64,000 nt of DNA. Source: Autumnicola sp041679265 (lineage in GTDB: Bacteria > Bacteroidota > Bacteroidia > Flavobacteriales > Flavobacteriaceae). A program made the position numbers and the translations under genes. Shown piece after piece: positions 26,831-34,956 of the stretch. Location of the stretch: contig NZ_JBGFSM010000002.1 in the NCBI RefSeq assembly GCF_041679265.1, positions 1 to 64,000 of the forward strand. The letters run 5' to 3'. Every line of letters starts with the position of its first letter. Position 1 is the first letter of the stretch. Under the pieces are notes generated by a model. That model made no database searches. It had not been told where the DNA came from and worked only from the letters and a program-made list of their open reading frames with translations.

Positions 26831-27427
26831 ATGATTGATGAAAATGTACTCCTGGAATTTGGGGCCGGAAAAAGTAGTTATAGCAAAGGAGATCAACTTT
26901 TTGCGGAAGGGGAGGTGGCCCAAAATTATTATCAGGTTGCTTCGGGAGAGATAAAAATGAACAATTATAATCTTGATGGCAAGGAATTTATCCAGGGGAT
27001 TTTTAAGAAAGGCGAGAGTTTTGGAGAACCCCCGCTGTTTGCTAACGTAAAATATCCTGCAAATGCGGAGGCTATCGCAGATAGTGAAGTGCTAAAACTT
27101 CACAAGCCACAATTTCTGACGCTACTGGCTGCACGACCAGAAATTCACCTTAGCATTACCCAAACTTTAGCCAAAAGACTTTACTACAAAGCTATAATGG
27201 CATCGGAAATCTCCAGCCAGGAGCCGGAACATCGTATCTTGCGGGTGCTGGATTACCTGAAAAAACATGTGCACAAAAAGGAAATACTCTTCTCTTTTAA
27301 AGTAGATCTTACCCGTCAGCAGATTGCGGATCTTACAGGTTTAAGGGTAGAGACTGTTATTCGGGCTACCAAATCCCTGGAGAGAAAAGGAGAGTTGAAG
27401 ATAAAAAACCGAAAAGTTTACCGCTAG
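26831..27427 (+). CDS. Crp/Fnr-family transcriptional regulator without cysteines
   Basis: A 198-residue regulator: a cyclic-nucleotide-binding-type sensor domain (about 10-120: SKGDQLFAEGEVAQNYYQVASGEIKMNNY), a dimer helix, and a C-terminal winged helix (about 145-198) with the recognition helix TRQQIADLTGLRVETVIRATKSL. The recognition helix keeps the glutamate and arginine that read TGA-N6-TCA, with isoleucine where FNR has serine. There is no cysteine anywhere, so it cannot hold the FNR [4Fe-4S] cluster; haem, NO or another ligand is possible. It probably governs the seven matching promoters in this window, including its own. Confidence 0.93.
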   Translation: MIDENVLLEFGAGKSSYSKGDQLFAEGEVAQNYYQVASGEIKMNNYNLDGKEFIQGIFKKGESFGEPPLFANVKYPANAEAIADSEVLKLHKPQFLTLLAARPEIHLSITQTLAKRLYYKAIMASEISSQEPEHRILRVLDYLKKHVHKKEILFSFKVDLTRQQIADLTGLRVETVIRATKSLERKGELKIKNRKVYR

Positions 27428-27620
27428 TAGATCTTTTGTGAAACTGTTCTGCTATTCTCCAAAATCAGGCTGCACTCCATTTTAAATTATTGCAGAAGAT
27501 ATAAAAGTCTTGTTGAACTTGAATTTCCAGGATTTTTAAAAATATTTGGTTTTAAACATAGGATTAAATTGCAGTTTGACAATTTTTCCTAAACCAGTGA
27601 TAATGCCTAATTCCTGTTAT

Positions 27621-28226
27621 TTATCTAATTTTGACCCTCTCGCTACGAACTAATTCCTGTATTTCATTTAATATAGCTTCTCCTTTATTATTGTTGTATC
27701 ACAATTGTAAACTTTTTTAATATATCATCTATTTTCCCATTTTCATTCCGATATTCCTGAACCAGTTTGGTGGCCGCTACAGAGCGGGGGCCCATATATG
27801 AAAAATTTCCATATCTTGGTTTAGCATGATAAGCTTGGGAATAGAACGTGCGGCATTAGTTAGGAATAAATTAATTAAATCGCTATTGTCATCCCGTAGT
27901 AGGATCCTTAGATCAATTTTTTCTGAAAGCTCGGCAACCTTATTGAAAATTGGCAGGCTTTGAGCAGCATCCCCATACCAGGGTTCAGTAATGACCAGCC
28001 AAGTTCGCTTTTCATTTAAATTTTAAAAACATTCCTTTTGATCTTTTGAAATCATAATAGTTTTCTCCAATCGTTTACTACGTCTGTAATTCAACTTAAT
28101 GTAAGTAATCTTTTCCTCAGTAGGCTCTCCCGTTGTTATTCCTTTGGTAACCATCTGTTTAAATAAGAGCTGATATTGATAATAATCCATTGCTTTTTTC
28201 AAGGTTTTATCTATGAACTGCTTCAT
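27621..28226 (-). pseudogene. Decayed thioredoxin-family gene
   Basis: Reading the minus strand from ATG 28226 gives a thioredoxin-family protein of about 200 codons in pieces. The N-terminal 67 codons stop at TAA (28025-28023), and the same frame continues directly with a recognisable domain (TWLVITEPWYGDAAQSLPIF; then NAARSIPKLIMLNQD). A one-base deletion in the G/C run near 27790 shifts into a second frame (GPRSVAATKLVQEY...KIDDILKKF). The frame then returns for the tail (YNNNKGEAILNEIQELV), which also has a TGA where a tryptophan is expected, ending near 27621. The family's WCGDAA site is WYGDAA here. At least four lesions make it non-functional. Confidence 0.8.
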
Positions 28227-28260
28227 AGTCTGTAATCAATACTAGTTCCACTATATGTTC

Positions 28261-30075
28261 CTATAATACTTGAAGAGATAGCCGTTCAACCTGTTGTTTC
28301 ATCGCTGCTATCTCGGCTTCTGCAAGTTCCAGGGCTTTTTTGAATTTTTGTTCTTCAGGGATCAATTTTTCGTCAGTTAAAGTACGGTAGTAGTCGATTC
28401 CATTTTTTAAATTTTCTGAAAAGCTATTCCATTCTCTTATTTTTCTTTTGTCGGGAAAGGCAATCTCATCCAGCTGTTCTTTGAAAAAATCCAGGTATAA
28501 CTGAAGTTCTTTTACAAAAAAGTGGGGCCGTTCTTTCTTTGATAAAATATTGGTCCGACCGTAAATATGGTCAGTCATTTCCTTTAGACTTACTTTTTTA
28601 TCGAAATAAATAATATTAGGGCCGGGACAAATGGTCACTGCGTGTTGCTTTTTAAAAAAGGGAACCTGATATTTTATGGAAGCTGAATTGCTTAAGCCCA
28701 CGCACAAACATTCCTTGCTAAGAACCTCATTCATCTGCCTTTCACGTTCTTTCTCGGGTAAATCTGATGCCTTTATCTGTGCTATTTTCTTTTTCTGGTA
28801 TTTCCGGGAGGCAGTACAGATGGGACTTTTGCTAAACTCGGTGTTTGAAATGAGGAATTTCTCGGTACAGGGGCTTCCGGCCACCTCATTGTCTATTCGG
28901 TTCAATCTTTCTATTTCTCCGGTAGTTCCCTTCAGGTAGTTGAAACCCACGCCTAAAGGTGAAGCTTTGCTCCTGATAACATCTTTTTTTCCTGAGGAAA
29001 GAAGTAGCTCCATTGTCTTGTTATCTACCGTGGTTGCTTCCGGACACAACAGGAACGGAGTACCCCAGCCACTACCGTCCATTCCATAATGCTTACGCAA
29101 GAAAGCATCTTCCTCATAAGTACCTATCCCGCCCTGGACGGTAATTTTTAGTGGGTGGGGACTGGAGAATCGGGGTTTACCTTTTTGTTCCAGTGCAGCA
29201 GAATAAAGGCTGAAAAGACTTTCGATCAAGACTTCTCTATTTTCCCTGAATTCCCTTAAAATAGGTCCCAGTAATAATCCCTGGGTGGCAAAAACATGTC
29301 CCCCGCAATTGAGACCGGATTCAATCCTGAATTCGCTTACCCAGATACCTTTTTTGGCGAGATATTTTCCCTGGATAAGTGCCGATCGATAATCGCTTAC
29401 TTTTATGATCACCTTTTTTTTAAAATCTCCCCAACCCAAAGCATCAAATTGGCTGAAATTTTCCAGATAATTATAAAGTCTTGGGTTCATACCTGCCGAG
29501 AAAATGATGGCCGAATTACTCAGGTCGCTTTGGGCATAAGCCCTTAAAGAAATCAGCGCATCCGATCCATTTTCTACAGGATGTCCTTCACTGTCTGTAT
29601 TGTCTTTATCAACTTTGGTCATCACATTTACTTCAATAGCTCCGGGAACGATCTTCTCTTTTAAGCTGGACAAAAGCGCTGTTCTTTCCTGCTCATTTTC
29701 GATAGATAGAAGATGAAGGTATTTTTCCTTTAAACTACTTCCGTCGGGTAACATTTCGAAATATTTGCACAGTTCCGATCCCGTTTCAAAAGCAGAATTC
29801 TTTAATTTTTCGATTTTTAAACTTACCAACCTTTGTACAAGATTCAGATAATCGGTAATACGCCTGGCGCGGTAATCGGGTTCTTTAGTTGAAATTGGTA
29901 TGTATTCTTCGTTGTTTTCCCTGTAATAATGCCTGCGCATGGCTTCTATCAGGTTATCCTCAATGATTGACATAGCGGAACTAATACCATAGCAGGCTAC
30001 CTTGATTGGAGAATCTATAGAAAAGGCCAGTCCCATTACTGGGATATGAAAAGTATGTGGTGATGGTGTTTGCAT
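28261..30075 (-). CDS. Unrecognised 604-residue protein, possible TIM-barrel enzyme
   Basis: I cannot name this family. It has no signal peptide or membrane segment. The middle (about 180-400) has a barrel-like rhythm with glycine-rich loops (SGLNCGGHVFATQGLLLGP; ITVQGGIGTYEEDAFL; GSGWGTPFLLCPEATTVD) reminiscent of FMN-dependent nitronate monooxygenase or FabK-type enzymes. A later block carries several cysteines (GSPCTEKF, SPICTASRKY, KECLCVGLSN, VTICPGPN), which may bind a metal or iron-sulfur cluster. The C-terminus (about 560-604) is a coiled coil. Its own Crp/Fnr-type promoter and its position opposite hemN place it with microaerobic or NO metabolism. It should be translated; its function is open. 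Confidence 0.85.
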   Translation of the reverse strand: MQTPSPHTFHIPVMGLAFSIDSPIKVACYGISSAMSIIEDNLIEAMRRHYYRENNEEYIPISTKEPDYRARRITDYLNLVQRLVSLKIEKLKNSAFETGSELCKYFEMLPDGSSLKEKYLHLLSIENEQERTALLSSLKEKIVPGAIEVNVMTKVDKDNTDSEGHPVENGSDALISLRAYAQSDLSNSAIIFSAGMNPRLYNYLENFSQFDALGWGDFKKKVIIKVSDYRSALIQGKYLAKKGIWVSEFRIESGLNCGGHVFATQGLLLGPILREFRENREVLIESLFSLYSAALEQKGKPRFSSPHPLKITVQGGIGTYEEDAFLRKHYGMDGSGWGTPFLLCPEATTVDNKTMELLLSSGKKDVIRSKASPLGVGFNYLKGTTGEIERLNRIDNEVAGSPCTEKFLISNTEFSKSPICTASRKYQKKKIAQIKASDLPEKERERQMNEVLSKECLCVGLSNSASIKYQVPFFKKQHAVTICPGPNIIYFDKKVSLKEMTDHIYGRTNILSKKERPHFFVKELQLYLDFFKEQLDEIAFPDKRKIREWNSFSENLKNGIDYYRTLTDEKLIPEEQKFKKALELAEAEIAAMKQQVERLSLQVL

Positions 30076-30092
30076 TATAATATTTTGGAGCT

Positions 30093-30135
30093 CAAAGATG
30101 AGCTACCAAATTTTCCTTTTCTATGACGCTTATCA
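30093..30135 (-). promoter_or_regulatory. Crp/Fnr-type promoter of the 604-residue protein gene
   Basis: On the minus strand TGAT-AAGC-GTCA (30135-30124) is followed after 23 bases by the -7 box CATCTTTG (30100-30093). The gene starts at 30075, giving a leader of only about 11 bases. Confidence 0.72.
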
Positions 30136-30308
30136 TATAATCTAATATTTTTCTGCCTTTGCATTCGAGCAGGATGAGTGTATTGGAAAGTTCACCGGAT
30201 TGAGCATGGTGGCAGCCAGGGAATATTATCCGAGGATACGCTTCAAATAAGCGTACGCCTTCTGGAGCAGTCCTTATAAACATTGCTTTTGTTGAATATT
30301 TAGTTACG

Positions 30309-30351
30309 TGACGAGTATCATATTTTGGAAATATTAGAGCCACTATTTTTG
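30309..30351 (+). promoter_or_regulatory. Crp/Fnr-type promoter of hemN
   Basis: TGAC-GAGT-ATCA (30309-30320) is followed after 23 bases by the perfect -7 box TATTTTTG (30344-30351). hemN starts at 30372. Confidence 0.78.
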
Positions 30352-30365
30352 ATTTTCCAAAATAT
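30320..30365. repeat. Perfect inverted repeat overlapping the hemN promoter
   Basis: ATATTTTGGAAA (30320-30331) and TTTCCAAAATAT (30354-30365) are perfect 12-base inverted copies flanking the -7 box. They could bind a second regulator or form a cruciform at the start point. Confidence 0.65.
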
Positions 30366-30371
30366 AAAAAC

Positions 30372-31736
30372 ATGGAACAAAATTTAATTTCCAAATACAA
30401 TGTTCCCGGCCCCCGTTATACCAGTTATCCTACGGTGCCATATTGGGACGAAAGCACATTTACGCTGAAAAAATGGCAAAAGGGTCTTCAAAAAAGTTTC
30501 CGGGAAAGCAACCATTCCGAAGGTATTAGTATCTATATTCACCTGCCTTTTTGTGAAAGTTTGTGTACTTTTTGCGGTTGCAACAAAAGGATCACTAGAA
30601 ACCATTCAGTTGAGGTTCCTTATTTAGAATCTGTTCTGAAGGAATGGGAGCTGTATGTCAAGCTTTTTGATGAAAAACCCATAATAAAAGAACTTCATTT
30701 GGGAGGAGGGACGCCTACGTTCTTTTCGGCTGAAAACTTAAAATTATTACTGAATGGTATTTTTAAAAATTCTTCCAGAGCTGAAAACGCTGAATTGAGT
30801 TTTGAAGGTCACCCCAATAATACGAGTTCTGAACACCTCCGTCTTTTTTCTTCCTTTGGGTTTACCAGGGTAAGCTATGGAGTTCAGGATTATAATGAAA
30901 AGGTACAAAAAGCCATACATCGTGTGCAGCCACTTGAGAATGTAAAGAAAGCGACCGAGGTGGCCCGGGAAACTGGTTTTACTTCTGTGGGACACGATAT
31001 TATTTTTGGCCTTCCGTTTCAAACCAAAGAACATATTATCCATACGATAGAAAGAACCAAAGAATTAATGCCAGATCGTATTGCTTTTTACAGTTACGCA
31101 CATGTGCCCTGGATTAAAGGTAATGGCCAGCGGGGCTTTAAAGACAAAGATCTTCCCAGCGCCGATGAAAAACGGGTGCAGTACGAAACGGGAAAGAAAA
31201 TGCTCCTGGATGCCGGATATATGGAAATTGGAATGGATCATTTCGCCTTGCAGTCCGATAGCCTGTATGCAGCTTTGGAAAACAAAAGGATACATCGAAA
31301 TTTTATGGGCTATACCGCTTCAAAAACCCAGGCTATGATTGGGTTGGGGGTTTCAGCCATCAGTGATAGCTGGTATGGGTTTGCTCAAAATGTAAAACAG
31401 GTGGAAGCATACCAAAACCTTGTAAATAACGATAAGTTTCCTGTTTACAGAGGACATATCTTGAATGAAGAAGACTTAATCATCCGTAAACATGTCCTGA
31501 ATTTAATGTGTACATTAAGAACACCCTGGTATATCGGCAATAAATTTCCTAAAGGCTTGCCTGCTGCTCTGGACCATTTAAAAGAGATGCAAAAAGACGG
31601 ACTTGTGGAAATTGATAAAAACTTTCTCGAGATTACCGAAAAAGGGAGGCCTTTTATGCGAAATGTATGTATGGCATTCGACATGCGCTTGCAACGTAAA
31701 AAACCAGAAACACAACTGTTCTCTATGACAGTTTAG
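30372..31736 (+). CDS. hemN: Oxygen-independent coproporphyrinogen III oxidase
   Basis: A radical SAM enzyme of 454 residues that decarboxylates coproporphyrinogen III to protoporphyrinogen IX without oxygen, supplying haem when oxygen is low. The cluster motif CESLCTFCGC (C61, C65, C68) and the preceding YIHLPF are visible, as are the SAM-binding LHLGGGTPTFF and the GHDIIFGLPFQT segments. The N-terminal YNVPGPRYTSYPTVPYW is typical of true HemN rather than HemW. It is divergent from the 604-residue gene and precedes the cbb3 oxidase genes, which need haem. Confidence 0.96.
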   Translation: MEQNLISKYNVPGPRYTSYPTVPYWDESTFTLKKWQKGLQKSFRESNHSEGISIYIHLPFCESLCTFCGCNKRITRNHSVEVPYLESVLKEWELYVKLFDEKPIIKELHLGGGTPTFFSAENLKLLLNGIFKNSSRAENAELSFEGHPNNTSSEHLRLFSSFGFTRVSYGVQDYNEKVQKAIHRVQPLENVKKATEVARETGFTSVGHDIIFGLPFQTKEHIIHTIERTKELMPDRIAFYSYAHVPWIKGNGQRGFKDKDLPSADEKRVQYETGKKMLLDAGYMEIGMDHFALQSDSLYAALENKRIHRNFMGYTASKTQAMIGLGVSAISDSWYGFAQNVKQVEAYQNLVNNDKFPVYRGHILNEEDLIIRKHVLNLMCTLRTPWYIGNKFPKGLPAALDHLKEMQKDGLVEIDKNFLEITEKGRPFMRNVCMAFDMRLQRKKPETQLFSMTV

Positions 31737-31808
31737 CACGTAACTATATTTTAAAATTTATCCCAATGCTCATAGCTACGAAAATTGGAATTCATATTTA
31801 AATCTTCT

Positions 31809-31843
31809 TTAAGATACTTAACAATTATAATTGTGTATCTTAA
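31809..31843. repeat. Nested palindromes upstream of the small membrane protein gene
   Basis: TTAAGATAC (31809-31817) and GTATCTTAA (31835-31843) enclose the perfect 14-base palindrome ACAATTATAATTGT (31821-31834). The structure ends 8 bases before the ATG at 31852, so it is probably an operator or a leader hairpin. It does not fit the TGA-N6-TCA box of the neighbouring genes. Confidence 0.6.
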
Positions 31844-31851
31844 TAAGAAAA

Positions 31852-32067
31852 ATGAAAATTAAACCGCTCACCTGGCTCTATATCACCACAATTGTTCTGG
31901 TTTTGGTGACGGTATTTTCATATTTCAACTTCCCGTTCCCGGTAATTTTTTTCCTTGTTGTTGGCGGCCAGGGACTATTGATTTATACCGTTTACAGGAT
32001 TCTTACCGACAACTATTCTACACGTAAAACCTTTGATGATTTTTACGAGGATCATCCGATGGAATAA
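31852..32067 (+). CDS. Small two-helix membrane protein
   Basis: A 71-residue protein with two hydrophobic helices (LYITTIVLVLVTVFSYF; VIFFLVVGGQGLLIYTVY) and a charged C-terminal tail. I prefer ATG 31852 because the palindrome at 31809-31843 occupies the alternative upstream start. No family was recognised. It is located between hemN and ccoI and may be an accessory of cbb3 oxidase assembly, but this is position only. Confidence 0.6.
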   Translation: MKIKPLTWLYITTIVLVLVTVFSYFNFPFPVIFFLVVGGQGLLIYTVYRILTDNYSTRKTFDDFYEDHPME

Positions 32068-32099
32068 AATCTTTAAAACTCTCAAAAACCTTGTGGTTT

Positions 32100-32149
32100 A
32101 AAAAAGCATTTTCCTGATGTCCGTCATATTTTCACAGGGATGCTTTTTT
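32100..32149 (+). terminator. Hairpin between the small membrane protein gene and ccoI
   Basis: AAAAAAGCAT (32100-32109) and ATGCTTTTTT (32140-32149) form a perfect 10-base-pair stem ending in a T run. The 30-base loop contains the ccoI Crp/Fnr-type box. Confidence 0.6.
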
Positions 32150-32157
32150 CAGTTTTG
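32115..32157 (+). promoter_or_regulatory. Crp/Fnr-type promoter of ccoI
   Basis: TGAT-GTCC-GTCA (32115-32126) is followed after 23 bases by the -7 box CAGTTTTG (32150-32157). ccoI starts at 32182. Confidence 0.72.
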
Positions 32158-32181
32158 TAAGCGTAAAATCAATAACAATCA

Positions 32182-34602
32182 ATGGAGAATTGTTTTCATT
32201 GCGGTGAAGAATGCCTGGACGAGACAGTATTTTATTATGATAAAACCTTTTGTTGTTCCGGCTGTAAAACTGTTTTTGAGATATTGAACAGTAATAACCT
32301 TTCCTATTATTATGATCTTGAAAGAAACCCCGGTATTTCCCCCAGGATCAGGGAAGGGAAATTTGATTATCTGGAAAATGCAGAGATCATAGACAGGTTG
32401 CTGGAATTTGATCATGGCAGTACTCAAATTGTCTCTTTTGACATTCCGTCTATTCATTGTAGTTCCTGCATATGGGTCTTGGAAAATCTAAATAAATTAA
32501 ATAAAGCAGTAAAAAGCTCACAGGTAGATTTCCCTAAAAAGAAGATCAGGTTGAGCTTTTCTTCGGAAGAAATTTCATTAAAGGACCTGGTTCTTTTACT
32601 TGGCGGGATAGGATATGAGCCAAATATTTCTCTTGATAACTTCGAAGAGAAACAAACTGGCTTGGATAGAAGCCTTATCTACAAACTTGGCGTGGCTGGT
32701 TTTGCCTTTGGGAATGTGATGTTTCTTTCTTTTCCCGAATATTTTAACCTGTCTGCCGGTCAGGCAGAAGTACAGGAATTCTGGCTGGACCAGTTTAAAT
32801 TCCTCTTTCGCTGGTTAATGTTTGGCTTTTCGCTGCCGGTGGTTTTTTATAGTGGGTGGGACTACTTTGTTTCGGCATACAAAGGCCTGCGGGCAAAAAT
32901 GCTCAATATTGATGTGCCTATTGCACTGGGAATTGCGGTATTGTTTATCCGCAGTTCCGCAGAAATTATCCTGAATCTGGGAGCAGGATTTTTCGACAGT
33001 CTTACGGGACTGGTTTTCTTCTTGCTCCTCGGAAGGTTTTTTCAGCAGAAAACCTATGCTTATTTATCTTTTGAGAGGGATTATAAATCTTATTTCCCTA
33101 TTGCGGTAACGCGGATTTCTTCCGAAGAAAATAAACTTAAAGAAGAGCAGGTACAGGTTTATGATATCAAAAAAGGTGATCGTATTGTCATTAGAAATGA
33201 AGAATTGATCCCCATGGACGCCATTCTTATAAAAGGAAATGCGCTCATAGATTACAGTTTTGTTACGGGTGAGGCAGATCCCGTGGCAAAAGCTGGGGGT
33301 GATAAAATATATGCCGGCGGAAGGCAACAAGGCGGCATTATTGAGATTGAGGCATTAAAACCGGTAAAACAGAGTTACCTCACCCAACTGTGGAGCGATG
33401 AAGTGTTTAGCAAAGATAAACGTAGCGCCTTCCAATCGCTTACCAACAGGATTAGCAAAAAATTTACCACTGCAGTCTTAGCTATTGCTTTTCTTTCCGC
33501 GCTTTTTTGGCTGATTTATGATCCTTCAAAAGCCTTAAATGTGTTTACGGCGGTTTTGATTATCGCTTGTCCCTGCGCCATTGCCCTCGCCGCTCCCTTT
33601 ACACTGGGAAACCTGCTGCGGATTTTTGGCAAAAATAAATTTTACATCAAAGAAGCCGCCGTAATTGAACAAATGGCGCAAATAGACACTATAGTGTTTG
33701 ATAAGACAGGAACCATTACCTGTAACAGCAAAAATACCATTTCTTATGAAGGTGTGGAATTAAGTCCTGCGGAAGAGGAAATTTTGGGCAGCAGCTTTCG
33801 AGCCTCCGGTCATCCGCTTAGCCGCGCCTTATACGAACTCTTGAAAAAGCATAATATCAGCACTCCCGATGAATTTAAAGAAATTACCGGAAAAGGAATT
33901 GAAAGCCGCTACAAAGGCATCCAAATGAAAATTGGGTCCGAAGCTTTTGTGAAAGAAAAATCTACAGTTTCCACCCTGGAGAAGCCGAACAAAACCGCCG
34001 TTCATATTTGCAGTAATAATAGTTACAAGGGCTGTTATGTTTTTCAAAATACTTACCGGAAAGAAGTTTCAGCTTTATTTGAAGATTTAGGGAAAAATAA
34101 AAACCTGGTGATCCTTTCAGGGGATAATGATGGTGAAAAGGAAAATCTACAAAAACTTTTGCCTCACAACACGCAGCTTTTCTTTAATCAAAAACCTAAA
34201 GACAAACTCACTTTCATCAAAAACCTTCAGCAGCAGGGAAAAAAGGTGATGATGGTGGGCGATGGATTAAATGATGCCGGGGCACTGGCGCAAAGCCATG
34301 TGGGAATAGTAATTTCAGAAAATATAAACGTCTTTTCTCCTGCATGCGACGGGATCCTGGATGCTTCAGAATTCGGCAATTTCAGCAGATTTCTTCAGCT
34401 TTCAGCAAAAGGAATAAAGGTGATAAAATGGAGTTTTTTGCTGTCCCTCTGTTATAACATTATTGGGATATCTTTCGCAATTAGTGGCCATTTAGCGCCT
34501 GTTGTTGCTGCTATTCTTATGCCGCTAAGTTCTATAAGTATTGTCCTCTTTACCAGCTTTATGACCTATCTATTGGGGAAGAAGCTCAACCGGTTTAAAT
34601 AA
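32182..34602 (+). CDS. ccoI: Copper-translocating P-type ATPase CcoI/FixI
   Basis: An 806-residue P1B-type ATPase supplying copper for cbb3 oxidase assembly. It starts with a cysteine-rich metal-binding segment (CFHCGEECLDETVFYYDKTFCCSGC), then an HMA domain with SIHCSSCIWVLENL, eight membrane helices, the CPC ion motif in IIACPCAIALAAP, the phosphorylation site DKTGTIT, and the GDGLNDAGAL hinge. The N-terminal extension is the FixI-specific form. It has its own promoter and is followed by ccoS after 158 bases. Confidence 0.95.
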   Translation: MENCFHCGEECLDETVFYYDKTFCCSGCKTVFEILNSNNLSYYYDLERNPGISPRIREGKFDYLENAEIIDRLLEFDHGSTQIVSFDIPSIHCSSCIWVLENLNKLNKAVKSSQVDFPKKKIRLSFSSEEISLKDLVLLLGGIGYEPNISLDNFEEKQTGLDRSLIYKLGVAGFAFGNVMFLSFPEYFNLSAGQAEVQEFWLDQFKFLFRWLMFGFSLPVVFYSGWDYFVSAYKGLRAKMLNIDVPIALGIAVLFIRSSAEIILNLGAGFFDSLTGLVFFLLLGRFFQQKTYAYLSFERDYKSYFPIAVTRISSEENKLKEEQVQVYDIKKGDRIVIRNEELIPMDAILIKGNALIDYSFVTGEADPVAKAGGDKIYAGGRQQGGIIEIEALKPVKQSYLTQLWSDEVFSKDKRSAFQSLTNRISKKFTTAVLAIAFLSALFWLIYDPSKALNVFTAVLIIACPCAIALAAPFTLGNLLRIFGKNKFYIKEAAVIEQMAQIDTIVFDKTGTITCNSKNTISYEGVELSPAEEEILGSSFRASGHPLSRALYELLKKHNISTPDEFKEITGKGIESRYKGIQMKIGSEAFVKEKSTVSTLEKPNKTAVHICSNNSYKGCYVFQNTYRKEVSALFEDLGKNKNLVILSGDNDGEKENLQKLLPHNTQLFFNQKPKDKLTFIKNLQQQGKKVMMVGDGLNDAGALAQSHVGIVISENINVFSPACDGILDASEFGNFSRFLQLSAKGIKVIKWSFLLSLCYNIIGISFAISGHLAPVVAAILMPLSSISIVLFTSFMTYLLGKKLNRFK

Positions 34603-34698
34603 ATTCTTTCTGCCCAACTGCGAATAAGCAGTAAAAAATAATTGCAGATTACCGTTTACTAGTTCAATAAGATAAATTCTTAATAAAAACTTAAAACC

Positions 34699-34741
34699 TG
34701 ATAATGATCATTTTTTAGGGTTGCTGCTCAGAATACATTTA
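34699..34741 (+). promoter_or_regulatory. Crp/Fnr-type promoter of the ccoS-NOQP operon
   Basis: The perfect box TGAT-AATG-ATCA (34699-34710) is followed after 23 bases by the -7 box TACATTTA (34734-34741). ccoS starts at 34761. Confidence 0.82.
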
Positions 34742-34760
34742 CAGCATCATTATTTAAGCT

Positions 34761-34952
34761 ATGGAAATAATTTACATGTTGCTGGGATTAAGCCTTATCG
34801 TTGCGCTCGTCTTTTTTGTAGCCTTTATTCTTTCGGTTAAAAAAGGCCAGTATGACGATGTTTACACCCCTTCTGTACGAATGCTTTTTGATGACGAATT
34901 AGTTAAACCGCAATCTGATAACAACACTACCAAACACGAGAAATCTAATTAA
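34761..34952 (+). CDS. ccoS: cbb3 oxidase maturation protein CcoS
   Basis: A 63-residue single-helix protein with the CcoS layout: a membrane helix (about 3-25), then the conserved KKGQYDDVYTPSVRMLFDDE segment. CcoS is needed to install haem and copper in the cbb3 catalytic subunit. It begins the oxidase operon, 4 bases before ccoNO. Confidence 0.92.
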   Translation: MEIIYMLLGLSLIVALVFFVAFILSVKKGQYDDVYTPSVRMLFDDELVKPQSDNNTTKHEKSN

Positions 34953-34956
34953 AACT

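Noticed and set aside
30092..30400. Minus-strand open frame of 102 codons between the 604-residue gene and hemN
   Set aside because: It overlaps the hemN start, contains both divergent Crp/Fnr-type promoters, and its product matches nothing I recognise. A shorter start at 30283 is possible but not supported.
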